From the NCBI GenBank assembly GCA_902782665.1, contig CACZOA010000091.1:1-52179 (forward strand): DNA of 52,179 nt, read 5' to 3'. The notes beneath the pieces were generated by a model that was not told where the DNA came from, did not search any database, and saw nothing but the letters and a program-made list of their open reading frames with translations. Of this stretch, positions 1-7,787 are shown in pieces. The stretch comes from an uncultured Bacteroidales bacterium (GTDB taxonomy: Bacteria; Bacteroidota; Bacteroidia; Bacteroidales; Paludibacteraceae). The translations under genes were made by a program, and so were the position numbers. Within the stretch, counting starts at the first letter, position 1, and every line of letters begins with the position of its first letter.

Positions 1-119
1 AAGATATCGTCAGCAAGTTCTCTGTCGTGAGTAAGTTGCATAATGTATGCGTATACCTCAGCTTTGCACTGGGCAATCTGCAACTCTCGGTCAGTTGTGA
101 ATTTGATATTTCGAACCAT
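1..119 (-). CDS. ECF-type RNA polymerase sigma factor, N-terminal fragment cut by window edge
   Basis: An open frame reads leftwards from an ATG at 119-117 and leaves the window without a stop, giving about 39 residues. The segment with AYIMQLTHDRELADDI resembles the start of sigma-70 region 2 of extracytoplasmic-function sigma factors (typical pattern: Y-x-x-x-x-L-T-x-(D/N)-R-E-x-A-(D/E)-D-(L/I)), which binds core RNA polymerase and the -10 element. Only this N-terminal part is visible, so region 4 and any anti-sigma partner lie outside. It could also be another helical DNA-binding protein; the region 2 match is by eye. A TAAGTTTG on the minus strand 39 bases upstream may be its -7 element. 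Confidence 0.55.
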   Translation of the reverse strand, partial: MVRNIKFTTDRELQIAQCKAEVYAYIMQLTHDRELADDI

Positions 120-157
120 ATACTACTATTTTTACACCGACGTCGTAATCGGCAAAC

Positions 158-165
158 CAAACTTA
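158..165 (-). promoter_or_regulatory. possible Bacteroidota -7 element for the sigma-factor gene
   Basis: Minus strand reads TAAGTTTG, matching the TAnnTTTG -7 consensus of Bacteroidota sigma-ABfr promoters, 39 bases before the ATG at 119. No good TTTG is present at the expected -33 distance. Confidence 0.35.
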
Positions 166-481
166 AATTAGTGTATATGTTCAATCAATAGGCGTTCTGT
201 TTTAATGTTATACGGCTGCAAATATATAAAAAAATTAATAGTTGGTGCAGAAAAATGAATTTTTTTTGATTTTTTTTCAGGATTTTTTGTTCCCATTGGT
301 GAATACACGCTTTTTTGACAGTGCATAGCAAGCTATGCGACTCTTTCCCCGACAGTAGCATAACAAGTTTTAAAATCCGATAAATGTAGACATCACGACC
401 TACACCTACTACGATGAGTAGGCAATAATCTAACCATATTGCGTAGATTGGAAAACATAGGCAATAATTCCTTTTATAACT

Positions 482-545
482 GCTCGTTCTTACGAACTCG
501 CAGAAGGGAAGAGGGTTAGGGCGTTCCGCTCTTAACAATCTTCAA
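482..545 (+). repeat. dispersed palindromic repeat, copy A
   Basis: Starts with CTCGTTC...GAACTCG (small inverted repeat), then GAGGGTTAGGGCGTTCCGCT and CTTAACAATCTTCAA. The same two-part design recurs inverted at 9392-9455 and in the same orientation at 34540-34602. The core TTAGGGCG-TTC-CGCTCTTAA is an imperfect palindrome. Confidence 0.75.
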
Positions 546-585
546 TAATAAAACAAAACTGCATTTTAGAGCAGAAAAATAAAAC

Positions 586-816
586 GTAATAAAACCAAAG
601 TGTAGGTTTTGGAGGGACATTCCGTTAAAAAAGTGTGGAGTTTGGCGAGATATTCCGTTAAAAAAGTGTAGGTTTTGGAGGGACATTCCGTTAAAAAAGT
701 GTGGAGTTTGGCGAGATATTCCGTTAAAAAAGTGTGGAGTTTGGTTAAATATTCCGTTAAAAAAGTGTAGATTTGCGGTGATTATTCCGTTAAAAAAGTG
801 TAGGACTATGATTAGA
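586..816 (+). repeat. 33-bp tandem array, six good units plus one degenerate
   Basis: Units beginning ATTCCGTTAAAAAAGTGT start at 619, 652, 685, 718, 751 and 784, exactly 33 bases apart; a degenerate unit occupies 586-618. The first 18 bases of each unit are nearly invariant, while the last 15 fall into a few versions (for example GGAGTTTGGCGAGAT and AGGTTTTGGAGGGAC). Because 33 is divisible by three, the array is open on both strands: IPLKKC-type 11-residue repeats on plus, HFFNG-type on minus. The last unit runs directly into the start codon at 808. Confidence 0.9.
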
Positions 817-2115
817 ACTCTATATAATGAATTGAAAAAGTGGCAATTATCTCCAACACGTAAGCCTTTAGTTTTATTAGGGGCAAGGCAGGTTGGAAAA
901 ACTTGGTTGCTTGAGGAGTTTGGCCGTAATGAATATAGCAAGGTCGCATTTGCTAGTTTAGATCGTAATGATGCGGTGGCAGATTTACTTCGTACAGAGA
1001 AGAATGTCGATAGAATATTAAGAGGATTATCTGCATTGTTATCTGTGGATATTACTCCAGGAAACACATTGATTATTTTGGATGAGATCCAAGATTGTCC
1101 TGAAGCACTTGAACGTATGAAGGTGTTTTGTGAGGATGCCCCAGAGTTTCATGTTGCAGTTGCAGGAAGTTTATTGGGCATCAGTCTTCATTCGGGAGTA
1201 TCATATCCCGTGGGTAAGGTGGATGAACTTACTCTTTATCCCATGACATTTGAAGAATTTATCGTAGCAAAGGGCAAGGAAGAGATGTGTAATATTCTCA
1301 AGGCTCACGATTGGAATCTCATAGCCTCTATTAGCGACGAATATATCGACTTGCTACGTCAGTATTATTATGTAGGAGGAATGCCTGCAGCTGTGAAAGC
1401 ATATATAGAAGGAATGGGATTACAAGCCGTAAGAAACGAACAGAAAAAGATCATATTCGACTATGAGAATGACTTTAGTAAACATGCATCTGCACGTATA
1501 GTCCCTCGTATTCGTATGGTTTGGCAGAGTCTTGTTTCCCAATTGGCGAAGGAAAACAAAAAGTTTGTGTATGGAGCTTTGAAGAAAGGTGCGAGAGCGA
1601 ATGATTTTGAAGAGGCTATACAATGGCTTATAGATGCAGGTATTGTCTATAAGGTTCGACGTGTGACTTCAGTCGCCATGCCCTTGAAATTCTATGAAGA
1701 TTTGGATGCTTTCAAACTTTTTATACTTGATGTCGGTCTTATGGGCGCAATGGCAGATGTGCCTGCAGGGTTGGTGCTTGTAGGAAACAACATCTTCAAG
1801 GAATACAAAGGCTCTTTTACAGAAACTTACGTATGCACACAACTGGTTGCTGCAAAAATACCGTTGTATTATCATACAGTAGAGCAGTCTCGCATTGAAC
1901 TTGATTTCGTCATTCAACTTTCGGATAATGTTTATCCGGTTGAAGTTAAAGCTGAAGAAAATGTGAAAGCAAAATCCATGAAAGTGTTTATCGACAGCCA
2001 TCCTCAGTTGTCTGGCATACGTTTATCAATGAAAGATTATATCAAACAATCATGGATTGAGAATATTCCGTTATACGCTTTTCCTTCCTACTTGAATGAG
2101 CGGAGTTTGATGTGA
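808..2115 (+). CDS. AAA ATPase with C-terminal DUF4143 domain
   Basis: A 435-residue P-loop ATPase of the AAA_14/DUF4143 family, common in Bacteroidota and of unknown cellular role. Walker A is GARQVGKT at residues 25-32, Walker B is LIILDE near residue 98, and AVAGSLLG follows as the sensor-1 region. The C-terminal part has the ELDFVI...PVEVKAEE pattern, which fits a PD-(D/E)XK nuclease-like core. The ATG at 808 is preferred over an in-frame ATG at 778, because 778 lies inside the 33-bp array and would add only repeat-encoded residues (IIPLKKCRT). The gene stands alone, convergent with the next one. Family members often sit near mobile or repeat DNA; here the array directly upstream is the only such sign. 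Confidence 0.9.
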   Translation: MIRTLYNELKKWQLSPTRKPLVLLGARQVGKTWLLEEFGRNEYSKVAFASLDRNDAVADLLRTEKNVDRILRGLSALLSVDITPGNTLIILDEIQDCPEALERMKVFCEDAPEFHVAVAGSLLGISLHSGVSYPVGKVDELTLYPMTFEEFIVAKGKEEMCNILKAHDWNLIASISDEYIDLLRQYYYVGGMPAAVKAYIEGMGLQAVRNEQKKIIFDYENDFSKHASARIVPRIRMVWQSLVSQLAKENKKFVYGALKKGARANDFEEAIQWLIDAGIVYKVRRVTSVAMPLKFYEDLDAFKLFILDVGLMGAMADVPAGLVLVGNNIFKEYKGSFTETYVCTQLVAAKIPLYYHTVEQSRIELDFVIQLSDNVYPVEVKAEENVKAKSMKVFIDSHPQLSGIRLSMKDYIKQSWIENIPLYAFPSYLNERSLM

Positions 2116-2197
2116 ATAGATATGGAAAGTGATATCCGTGTCTCTTAGGTTATACTTAACAGATTGTCTTTTGCGAAGCATGATAGATATCAAAGAC

Positions 2198-3508
2198 TTA
2201 TAACTCTACTTTATATTCGTTTCGAAATTTATAAGACTTGCATCCACTAAATGCACGATAACTGTCTATTTCTATATTGATTTCTGAATTGTCTATAATA
2301 ATATCGAGATTTTTACAGCCATAAAAAGCATAGTCTTCAATACTTGTTACACTGTTGGGTATAGTTATATTTTTTAGACTTGTGCACTGATAAAATGCAT
2401 CTTCCCCAATTTTTGTTAAGGTGGATGGAAGTTTTATCGTGCTTATCCAGGAACATTCCCTGAAAGCTCTTTTATCGATTGTTTTCAATCCTTCATGTAG
2501 TGTTACTGTTATAAGATATTTGCAGCCATAAAAAGTGTATTTTCTGATGCTTGTCACATTCGATGGAATATCTATTTTTGTCAAACATATACAGCCAAGG
2601 AATGCACTTTCTCCAATTCTTGTTACAGAGGATGGAATATCAATTTTTGATAAATGACTACAATTATAAAATGCGTAATTTCCAATTCTTGTCACTGTTG
2701 AAGGAATTTCTATTGTTTCCAATCCACCACAACCGCAAAATGAAGTGTCACCAATGTTTGTGACTCCATAATGAATTTTTATTTCTTTTAGGTTTTCGCA
2801 TCCTCCAAATGCATAACTTCCAATGCTGTCTACTTTTGATGGAATTTCGATTTTTGCCAAATCTGTGCCTACGAATGCTTCTTTTTCTATGATTGTCAAA
2901 CTTTCCGGTAGCTCTGCGACTTTCAATTTATGACAATATTCGAAAGTCTTTTGTCTGATAATTGTTACTCCTTCAGGAATCTTTATGGATGTTAATTCTT
3001 CACAAAGCTTAAATGCATGACTCCCAATACTTTTTATGTTTTCTGACATGTCAATTGTTGTCAATTGAGTACAGTTTAAGAATGCACCTTCTCCGATGTT
3101 TGTGACTGTTGAAGGTATCTTTATATGTTTTAATTTTTCGCAGTTATAAAAAGCGAATTTCCCAATGCTTGTTACTGTGTAGCATTTTCTTCCGATTATA
3201 ACTTTGGATGGAATTGTGAAGTTTTCTGATTCCCAATCGAGGGCATGATTTGTTATTTCTACTGAATTGTTGTCCAATTCTCTATACTTAAGCACAGAAT
3301 TAGACGCAATATCTGCATTCAAGAAATAGCCTAATACTTGTTCATGCCATCCATTGCTAATAGGTATTAGTACGATTAAGGCAACGATTATAATAAGCAA
3401 TTTCTTTTTAGATAGTTTAGATAAATGTAAAAAGAAATTATTCTTTTGGTTATTCTGTTTATTGTCGGTTTTGTTTTCTTTTATTGAAATCTTGTTGTTC
3501 TCGTCCAT
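2198..3508 (-). CDS. BspA-like leucine-rich repeat protein (LRR_5), membrane-anchored
   Basis: A 436-residue protein with a charged, Asn/Lys-rich N-terminus (about 34 residues), one hydrophobic segment (KKLLIIIVALIVLIPI, about residues 34-52) and then roughly a dozen LRR_5 repeats of about 23 residues with the pattern I(P/D)-S-x-V-T-x-I-G-x-x-A-F-x-x-C-x-x-L. This is the Treponema pallidum/BspA-type LRR used for surface binding and adhesion in Bacteroidales. The topology implied is type II (signal anchor) with the repeats outside the cytoplasm, rather than the usual cleaved signal or lipoprotein. Repeats end at the C-terminus with no visible sorting domain. A minus-strand TAATTTTG at 3569-3562 is a likely -7 element. 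Confidence 0.85.
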   Translation of the reverse strand: MDENNKISIKENKTDNKQNNQKNNFFLHLSKLSKKKLLIIIVALIVLIPISNGWHEQVLGYFLNADIASNSVLKYRELDNNSVEITNHALDWESENFTIPSKVIIGRKCYTVTSIGKFAFYNCEKLKHIKIPSTVTNIGEGAFLNCTQLTTIDMSENIKSIGSHAFKLCEELTSIKIPEGVTIIRQKTFEYCHKLKVAELPESLTIIEKEAFVGTDLAKIEIPSKVDSIGSYAFGGCENLKEIKIHYGVTNIGDTSFCGCGGLETIEIPSTVTRIGNYAFYNCSHLSKIDIPSSVTRIGESAFLGCICLTKIDIPSNVTSIRKYTFYGCKYLITVTLHEGLKTIDKRAFRECSWISTIKLPSTLTKIGEDAFYQCTSLKNITIPNSVTSIEDYAFYGCKNLDIIIDNSEINIEIDSYRAFSGCKSYKFRNEYKVEL

Positions 3509-3561
3509 ATCTTATTGCTTGTGGAAACATAAACTTTTTATGTTGCGACGTAACATAATTG

Positions 3562-3569
3562 CAAAATTA
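3562..3569 (-). promoter_or_regulatory. putative -7 element of the LRR gene
   Basis: Minus strand reads TAATTTTG (TAnnTTTG consensus) 54 bases upstream of the LRR start codon. No clear -33 TTTG at 19-21 bases. Confidence 0.5.
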
Positions 3570-3693
3570 AAAAAAAAGATAAAAATGGCAGTCTATCTAA
3601 ACTTAATATGGATTGATTATGATCAGATGGCAGCTGTATGTGACATCTTAACGGTTTTCATTAATTTTCTGCATTTTTTTCCCTTAATTTTTA

Positions 3694-3701
3694 TACCTTT
3701 G
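3694..3701 (+). promoter_or_regulatory. putative -7 element of the OmpH-like gene
   Basis: TACCTTTG matches TAnnTTTG, 30 bases before the ATG at 3731; the region upstream at -33 is T-rich but has no exact TTTG. Confidence 0.55.
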
Positions 3702-3730
3702 AAAGCAAATTATTAAAATACGTATTTAAA

Positions 3731-4402
3731 ATGAAATTCTTAAAACCTGTATTGGTATCTTCTGTGATAGCAAGCATGGCATTCCTTTGCTCTTGTAATA
3801 AGTCTGCTGACAAAAAGTCGGCTTCTGACGTGTCTAACGATTCTACTGCTGTTGAGGCTGTTGAAGCTGTGCCTTCCGTCGCTCCTTCTAAAACTTTGGA
3901 GGTCGTTTACATGGATGTCGACACTGTGCTACAAAACTATACTTTGGCTAAGGAACTTACTGCCCAGCTTACTAAAAAGCAGGAGACTAGTGCTAACTCT
4001 TTGCAGAGCAAGCAGACTAAACTTCAGCAGGATATGGCTCAGTACCAGAAAGAGGCTGCTCAGTTTCAGCAGGATTACCAGAACGGTAAATTCTTGACTC
4101 AGGCTTCTATCCAGGAGGTTCAGCAGAAACTTTTGAAGAGAGAACAGGAACTTATGAAGCAGGATCAGGATCTTCAGGCTCTCAACCAGAAACTTACTAA
4201 GGAGATGCTTGAGGAGCAGGAGAAGATGAACACTCGTCTTCGCGACAGCTTGGATTCTGTGCTTAAACAATACCAAAAGGAGAATCGTTATAAGTTGATC
4301 TTGAGCAACAATGGCCGTGACAATGTGATCTGGGGCGACACTAGCCTTAATATCACTAAGGTCGTGACTAACGACTTGAATGCTCGCTATCAGAAAAAAT
4401 AA
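3731..4402 (+). CDS. OmpH/Skp-family periplasmic lipoprotein
   Basis: A 223-residue protein with a signal peptide ending FLCSC-N, consistent with a lipobox Cys near residue 22, followed by a Ser/Ala-rich linker and then the OmpH (Skp) fold: a beta strand LEVVYMDVDTVLQNY, a long Gln/Lys-rich coiled coil (about residues 75-180) and a terminal strand YKLILSNNGRDNVIWG. Skp-like proteins chaperone unfolded outer-membrane proteins in the periplasm. Bacteroidota often encode OmpH paralogues as lipoproteins, so outer-membrane anchoring is plausible. The next gene, pepD, starts 24 bases after the stop and may be co-transcribed, though no functional link is obvious. Confidence 0.85.
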   Translation: MKFLKPVLVSSVIASMAFLCSCNKSADKKSASDVSNDSTAVEAVEAVPSVAPSKTLEVVYMDVDTVLQNYTLAKELTAQLTKKQETSANSLQSKQTKLQQDMAQYQKEAAQFQQDYQNGKFLTQASIQEVQQKLLKREQELMKQDQDLQALNQKLTKEMLEEQEKMNTRLRDSLDSVLKQYQKENRYKLILSNNGRDNVIWGDTSLNITKVVTNDLNARYQKK

Positions 4403-4425
4403 TCAGGACTCAATATTAAACTGAG

Positions 4426-5883
4426 ATGAGCGAAATATCTAATCTTAATCCTAAAGCGGTCTGGCAGTTTTTCGACGAGATTTGCTCCATCCCGCATCCA
4501 TCGCATAAGGAGGGTAAGCTCAGCAAACACCTTCAGGAGTTTGGAAAAAAACTTGGTCTCGAGACTTTGGTCGATGAGTATGGCAATGTGCTTATCCGTA
4601 AACCTGCGTCGGCTGGATATGAGAAGTGCGAGAGTCTGCTTTTCCAATCGCATATAGATATGGTGTGCGAGAAGAATTCCGACGTTGATTTTGACTTTGA
4701 TAATGACGGAATCCAACCATATATTGATGGGGAATGGGTGAAGGCTAAGGGCACTACGCTTGGCGCTGACGACGGTATTGGTGTGGCATACCAGATGGCT
4801 ATCCTTGCCGACAATTCGTTCAAGCATGGTCCGATCGAATGTCTTTTCACTGTTGATGAGGAGGTCGGTTTGCTTGGTGCTCATGTCTTGAAAGAGGATT
4901 GGATTAAGTCGACGATGCTCGTCAACCTTGATTCTGAAGACCAAGGTGAATTCTGCATCGGTTGTGCAGGCGGTGTGAACACTGTGGCTAAGTATAATCA
5001 GAGTTTGCAGAGCCCAGCCAAGGATTATCTGTTTATGCAGATTAAGGTGGGCGGTCTGATCGGTGGCCATTCAGGTGTGGATATTGATAAGAACCGTGGC
5101 AATGCGATCAAGATCCTTGCGGAGTTGATCAATAGGATTTCCGCTGAGGGCGACGTGGTTATCGCCTCAATCGATGGTGGTAATCTTCACAACGCTATTC
5201 CAAGAGAGGCATCCGCTACAATCGGTGTCGAATATAAGATAAAAGAGACTGCTCGTGTCATCACTAATGTGTTTATCGCAGAAAAACAGAGTGAACTATC
5301 CTCTGATGAAAAACTTGACATTGAGTTGTCTACAACAGACAAAGCGGAGTCTGTGTTTGCTCCAGCTGTGTCTAAGTCATTGATAAAAGGTTTGTTGGCT
5401 TGCCCTCACGGCGTGTTGAAAATGAGTGAGGATATTCCTGGTTTGGTTGAGACAAGCACAAATCTGGCATCGGTGAAGATGATCGGAAATGAGATCGTTA
5501 TCGAGACAAGCCAAAGAAGCAGCGTCTCAGCAGAAAAGGAGAATATCAGAAAGATGGTATACGACGCATTCGCTTCCAACGGAGCGTCTTCAGTCGAGTC
5601 GGACGAGGGTTATCCGGGCTGGAAACCAAACGTCAACTCCAAAATTAAGAACATTGCCGTCGATACATATGAAAAATTGTTCAACGTCACTCCAAATGTA
5701 GGTGCTATCCATGCAGGTTTGGAGTGTGGACTGATCATCGAGAAATATCCTGAATTGGATATGATTTCCATCGGCCCTACAATCATTGGCAACCATTCTC
5801 CTGCAGAGAAAGTGTCGATCCCGACTGTGGAGATGACATGGAGACATGTGTTGGCGATAATTGACACTGTATGCAATTCGTAA
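4426..5883 (+). CDS. pepD: aminoacyl-histidine dipeptidase (PepD, M20 family)
   Basis: A 485-residue M20-family metallodipeptidase, the usual length for PepD, which hydrolyses Xaa-His and other dipeptides in the cytoplasm. Visible metal-site motifs are SHIDMVCEKNSD (first His/Asp), LGADDGIGVAY (bridging Asp) and TVDEEVGLLGA (catalytic Glu pair), followed by LDSEDQGEFCIGCAGG and the dimerisation lid beginning GGLIGGHSGVDI. The C-terminal HAGLECGL carries the last conserved His region. The start ATG at 4426 is 24 bases after the OmpH-like gene and gives the expected N-terminus (NPKAVWQFFDEICSIPHPS). A long minus-strand frame over the first part is an antisense shadow. Confidence 0.95.
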   Translation: MSEISNLNPKAVWQFFDEICSIPHPSHKEGKLSKHLQEFGKKLGLETLVDEYGNVLIRKPASAGYEKCESLLFQSHIDMVCEKNSDVDFDFDNDGIQPYIDGEWVKAKGTTLGADDGIGVAYQMAILADNSFKHGPIECLFTVDEEVGLLGAHVLKEDWIKSTMLVNLDSEDQGEFCIGCAGGVNTVAKYNQSLQSPAKDYLFMQIKVGGLIGGHSGVDIDKNRGNAIKILAELINRISAEGDVVIASIDGGNLHNAIPREASATIGVEYKIKETARVITNVFIAEKQSELSSDEKLDIELSTTDKAESVFAPAVSKSLIKGLLACPHGVLKMSEDIPGLVETSTNLASVKMIGNEIVIETSQRSSVSAEKENIRKMVYDAFASNGASSVESDEGYPGWKPNVNSKIKNIAVDTYEKLFNVTPNVGAIHAGLECGLIIEKYPELDMISIGPTIIGNHSPAEKVSIPTVEMTWRHVLAIIDTVCNS

Positions 5884-5973
5884 TTCATAATGCATAATTC
5901 GTAATTAAGGTTGGGGGAGACTCCAACTCTTAATTCTCATTTTTAAATTCTTAATTTTGAAAAATTAAGGCTT
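5884..5973. repeat. short AT-rich dispersed repeats (AATTCATAAT/AATTCGTAATT family)
   Basis: The spacer between pepD and nadB consists largely of AATTCATAATGCATAATTCG-type words and TCTTAATTCTCAT. Similar words recur after the genes ending at 12926, 18563 and 24824, and near 49725. They are self-complementary and look like a mobile short-repeat family rather than a gene or promoter. Confidence 0.65.
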
Positions 5974-7581
5974 ATGGTAAAAAAATATGATTTTCTCGTT
6001 ATCGGTTCAGGTATAGCCGGAATGAGTTTTGCACTAAAAGTGGCATCAAAGGGCAAAGTGGCATTGCTTTGTAAAACGGATATGATAGAAGCGAACACGA
6101 ATTTTGCCCAGGGTGGAATCTGCTGTGTCATGAAAGAGGACGACAAGTTTGAGAACCACATCAAGGACACTCTTATTGCAGGAGACGGAATTTGCGATTA
6201 TAATGTAGTGAAGAAGGTTGTTGAGGGAGCACCTGAGCAGATCAAGGAATTGGTGAAGTGGGGTGTTGATTTCGACAAGAACGAGGATGGCAAGTATGAC
6301 CTTCACAAAGAGGGAGGCCATGACAATTTCCGTATCCTTCATCATAAAGACAACACTGGAGCTGAGATTCAGGAGAGTCTTGTGGAGACGGTGAAGAAGC
6401 ATCCAAATATCGATGTGATGGAGAACCATTTCGCAATCGAGCTCCTTACACAGCATCATTTGGGCATGTTGGTTAAGCATACCACTCCAAACATTGATTG
6501 CTACGGAGCTTATGTGCTTGATATAAAGAAAAACTGTGTGGATACATATTTGGCAAAGATAACAATGGTCTGCACAGGTGGTATCGGAAATATCTACCAG
6601 ACAACAACAAACCCACCAGTAGCTACAGGTGACGGAATATCAATGGTTTACCGTGCCAAGGGTTTGGTTGAGGATATGGAATTTGTCCAGTTCCACCCGA
6701 CAAGTCTTTACCATCCTGGAGATCGTCCATCCTACTTGATCACAGAGGCTATGCGTGGTTATGGTGGAATCTTGCGTAATAAGAAAGGTGAGGATTTCAT
6801 GCTTCGTTACGACTCAAGAGGAAGTCTTGCCCCACGTGACATAGTGGCGCGAAGCATCGACACAGAGATGAAGTTGACGGGAGTGGATCACGTCTACCTT
6901 GACGTCACACACAAGGATCCAGAGGAGACAAAGAAGCATTTCCCAAATATCTACCAGAAGTGTTTGAGTATCGGTATCGACATCACAAAGGAGTATATCC
7001 CTGTATGTCCGGCATCACACTATCTATGTGGAGGAATCAAGGTTGACGAGAATGCACGCACTACAATCAACCATCTGTATGCAGCTGGAGAGTGTACACG
7101 TACAGGTTTGCACGGTGGTAACCGATTGGCATCCAACTCGTTGCTTGAGGCAATCGTTTATGCTGATGCTGCAGCCAAACATTCGCTTCCGTTGATCGAC
7201 AATATCAACTGGTGTGATGAGATTCCTGAGTGGAATGACGAAGGCACAACACTAAATGAGGAGATGGTGCTTATCACACAGAGTGAGAAGGAGGTTAACC
7301 AGATCATGCAGGCATACGTAGGTATCGTCCGTTCTAACCTTCGTCTAAAGAGAGCGTTCGACAGATTGGAGTTGATCTACAAAGAGACAGAAAGTTTGTT
7401 CCAGCGTTCTGTAGTGTCAAAAGAGATCTGTGAGCTTCGTAACATCGTCAACACAGCATATTTGGTGATCAAGTCTGCAATGCAGAGAAAAGAGAGCCGT
7501 GGTTTGCATTACACAATTGATTATCCTAAGAAAAACGAGCATATCAGTTTGTATGACGTTGAGGAGTTGAAGAAATTGTAA
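5974..7581 (+). CDS. nadB: L-aspartate oxidase (NadB)
   Basis: A 535-residue flavoprotein of the succinate dehydrogenase/fumarate reductase flavoprotein group. NadB oxidises L-aspartate to iminoaspartate, the first step of de novo NAD synthesis. The FAD-binding GSGIAGM motif is at residues 11-17, followed by the NTNFAQGGICCV substrate/FAD loop. EFVQFHPTSLY, APRDIVARSID, ASHYLCGGIKVDE and GLHGGNRLASNSLLEAIV are the conserved active-site and FAD-contact segments. It is distinguished from succinate dehydrogenase subunit A by its length and by the aspartate-oxidase-like N-terminus and C-terminal helices. NadA and NadC are not in this window. A hairpin terminator follows immediately. Confidence 0.93.
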   Translation: MVKKYDFLVIGSGIAGMSFALKVASKGKVALLCKTDMIEANTNFAQGGICCVMKEDDKFENHIKDTLIAGDGICDYNVVKKVVEGAPEQIKELVKWGVDFDKNEDGKYDLHKEGGHDNFRILHHKDNTGAEIQESLVETVKKHPNIDVMENHFAIELLTQHHLGMLVKHTTPNIDCYGAYVLDIKKNCVDTYLAKITMVCTGGIGNIYQTTTNPPVATGDGISMVYRAKGLVEDMEFVQFHPTSLYHPGDRPSYLITEAMRGYGGILRNKKGEDFMLRYDSRGSLAPRDIVARSIDTEMKLTGVDHVYLDVTHKDPEETKKHFPNIYQKCLSIGIDITKEYIPVCPASHYLCGGIKVDENARTTINHLYAAGECTRTGLHGGNRLASNSLLEAIVYADAAAKHSLPLIDNINWCDEIPEWNDEGTTLNEEMVLITQSEKEVNQIMQAYVGIVRSNLRLKRAFDRLELIYKETESLFQRSVVSKEICELRNIVNTAYLVIKSAMQRKESRGLHYTIDYPKKNEHISLYDVEELKKL

Positions 7582-7588
7582 TTTATAA

Positions 7589-7622
7589 ATGCGAAATGCT
7601 AAATTATCGTTTCGCATTTTTG
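7589..7622 (+). terminator. terminator after nadB
   Basis: ATGCGAAA and TTTCGCAT pair around a 13-base loop and are followed by TTTTTG. The loop contains TGCTAAATTAT, a word that also fills the loop of the terminator at 33681. Confidence 0.7.
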
Positions 7623-7648
7623 TAGAGACGCACGGTCGTGCGTCTAAC
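7622..7648 (+). repeat. GTAGAGACG-type inverted repeat
   Basis: GTAGAGACGCAC and GTGCGTCTAAC face each other across GGTC. This belongs to the class of dispersed hairpins beginning GTAGAGACG found in many Bacteroidota and cyanobacteria. A 24-base near-identical copy (22/24) lies inside the next coding region at 8073-8096. Confidence 0.8.
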
Positions 7649-7692
7649 AACCGACGTGTGCAACCAATGGTCGTGCATAACCATAAAGAATC

Positions 7693-7722
7693 GTAGAGAC
7701 GGGGTTTGTCCCCGTCTTTATT
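7693..7722 (+). repeat. second GTAGAGACG-type hairpin, terminator-like
   Basis: GTAGAGACGGGG-TTTG-TCCCCGTCTTTATTTT: a strong GC stem followed by a T-rich tail, so it may also stop transcription between nadB and the oxidoreductase. Confidence 0.65.
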
Positions 7723-7787
7723 TTAATAAAAACACAGAGAAGAAGAGAATCACGGAGATCTGTGTCTCTGTGGTAAAAATATTCAAA

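Larger units (their letters stand above)
120..585. other. gene-poor stretch before the ATPase
   Basis: No convincing gene is seen. It holds T-rich runs around 250-290, a perfect 7-bp inverted repeat GCATAGC-AA-GCTATGC at 323-338, and one copy of the GTTAGGGCG-type palindromic repeat at 482-545. Short open frames here lack family resemblance and ribosome-binding sites. Confidence 0.6.

Noticed and set aside
185-538. 117-codon minus-strand frame
   Set aside because: Spans T-rich runs and palindromic repeat copy A, with unusual composition and no recognisable motif.
586-816. CRISPR array
   Set aside because: Units are contiguous 33-bp tandem repeats with variant halves, not repeats separated by unique spacers, and no cas genes are present. 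The same applies to 52098-52179.
516-1067. 183-codon minus-strand frame with HFFNG repeats
   Set aside because: It is the antisense reading of the 33-bp array plus the start of the ATPase gene; the repetition comes from the DNA unit being 11 codons long, and there is no start context or family match.
808-2115. Toxin-antitoxin or defence ATPase
   Set aside because: AAA/DUF4143 proteins are widespread and mostly of unknown role; no partner gene is adjacent to support a specific system.
4390-5070. 226-codon minus-strand frame opposite pepD
   Set aside because: Antisense shadow of a well-supported gene; no ribosome-binding site or family resemblance.
7638-7787. 50-residue N-terminal extension of the CrtI-like protein
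   Set aside because: Encoded by two hairpin repeats and a CACAGAGA/TCTCTGTG-type inverted repeat; the FAD motif begins immediately after the ATG at 7788, as usual for the family.
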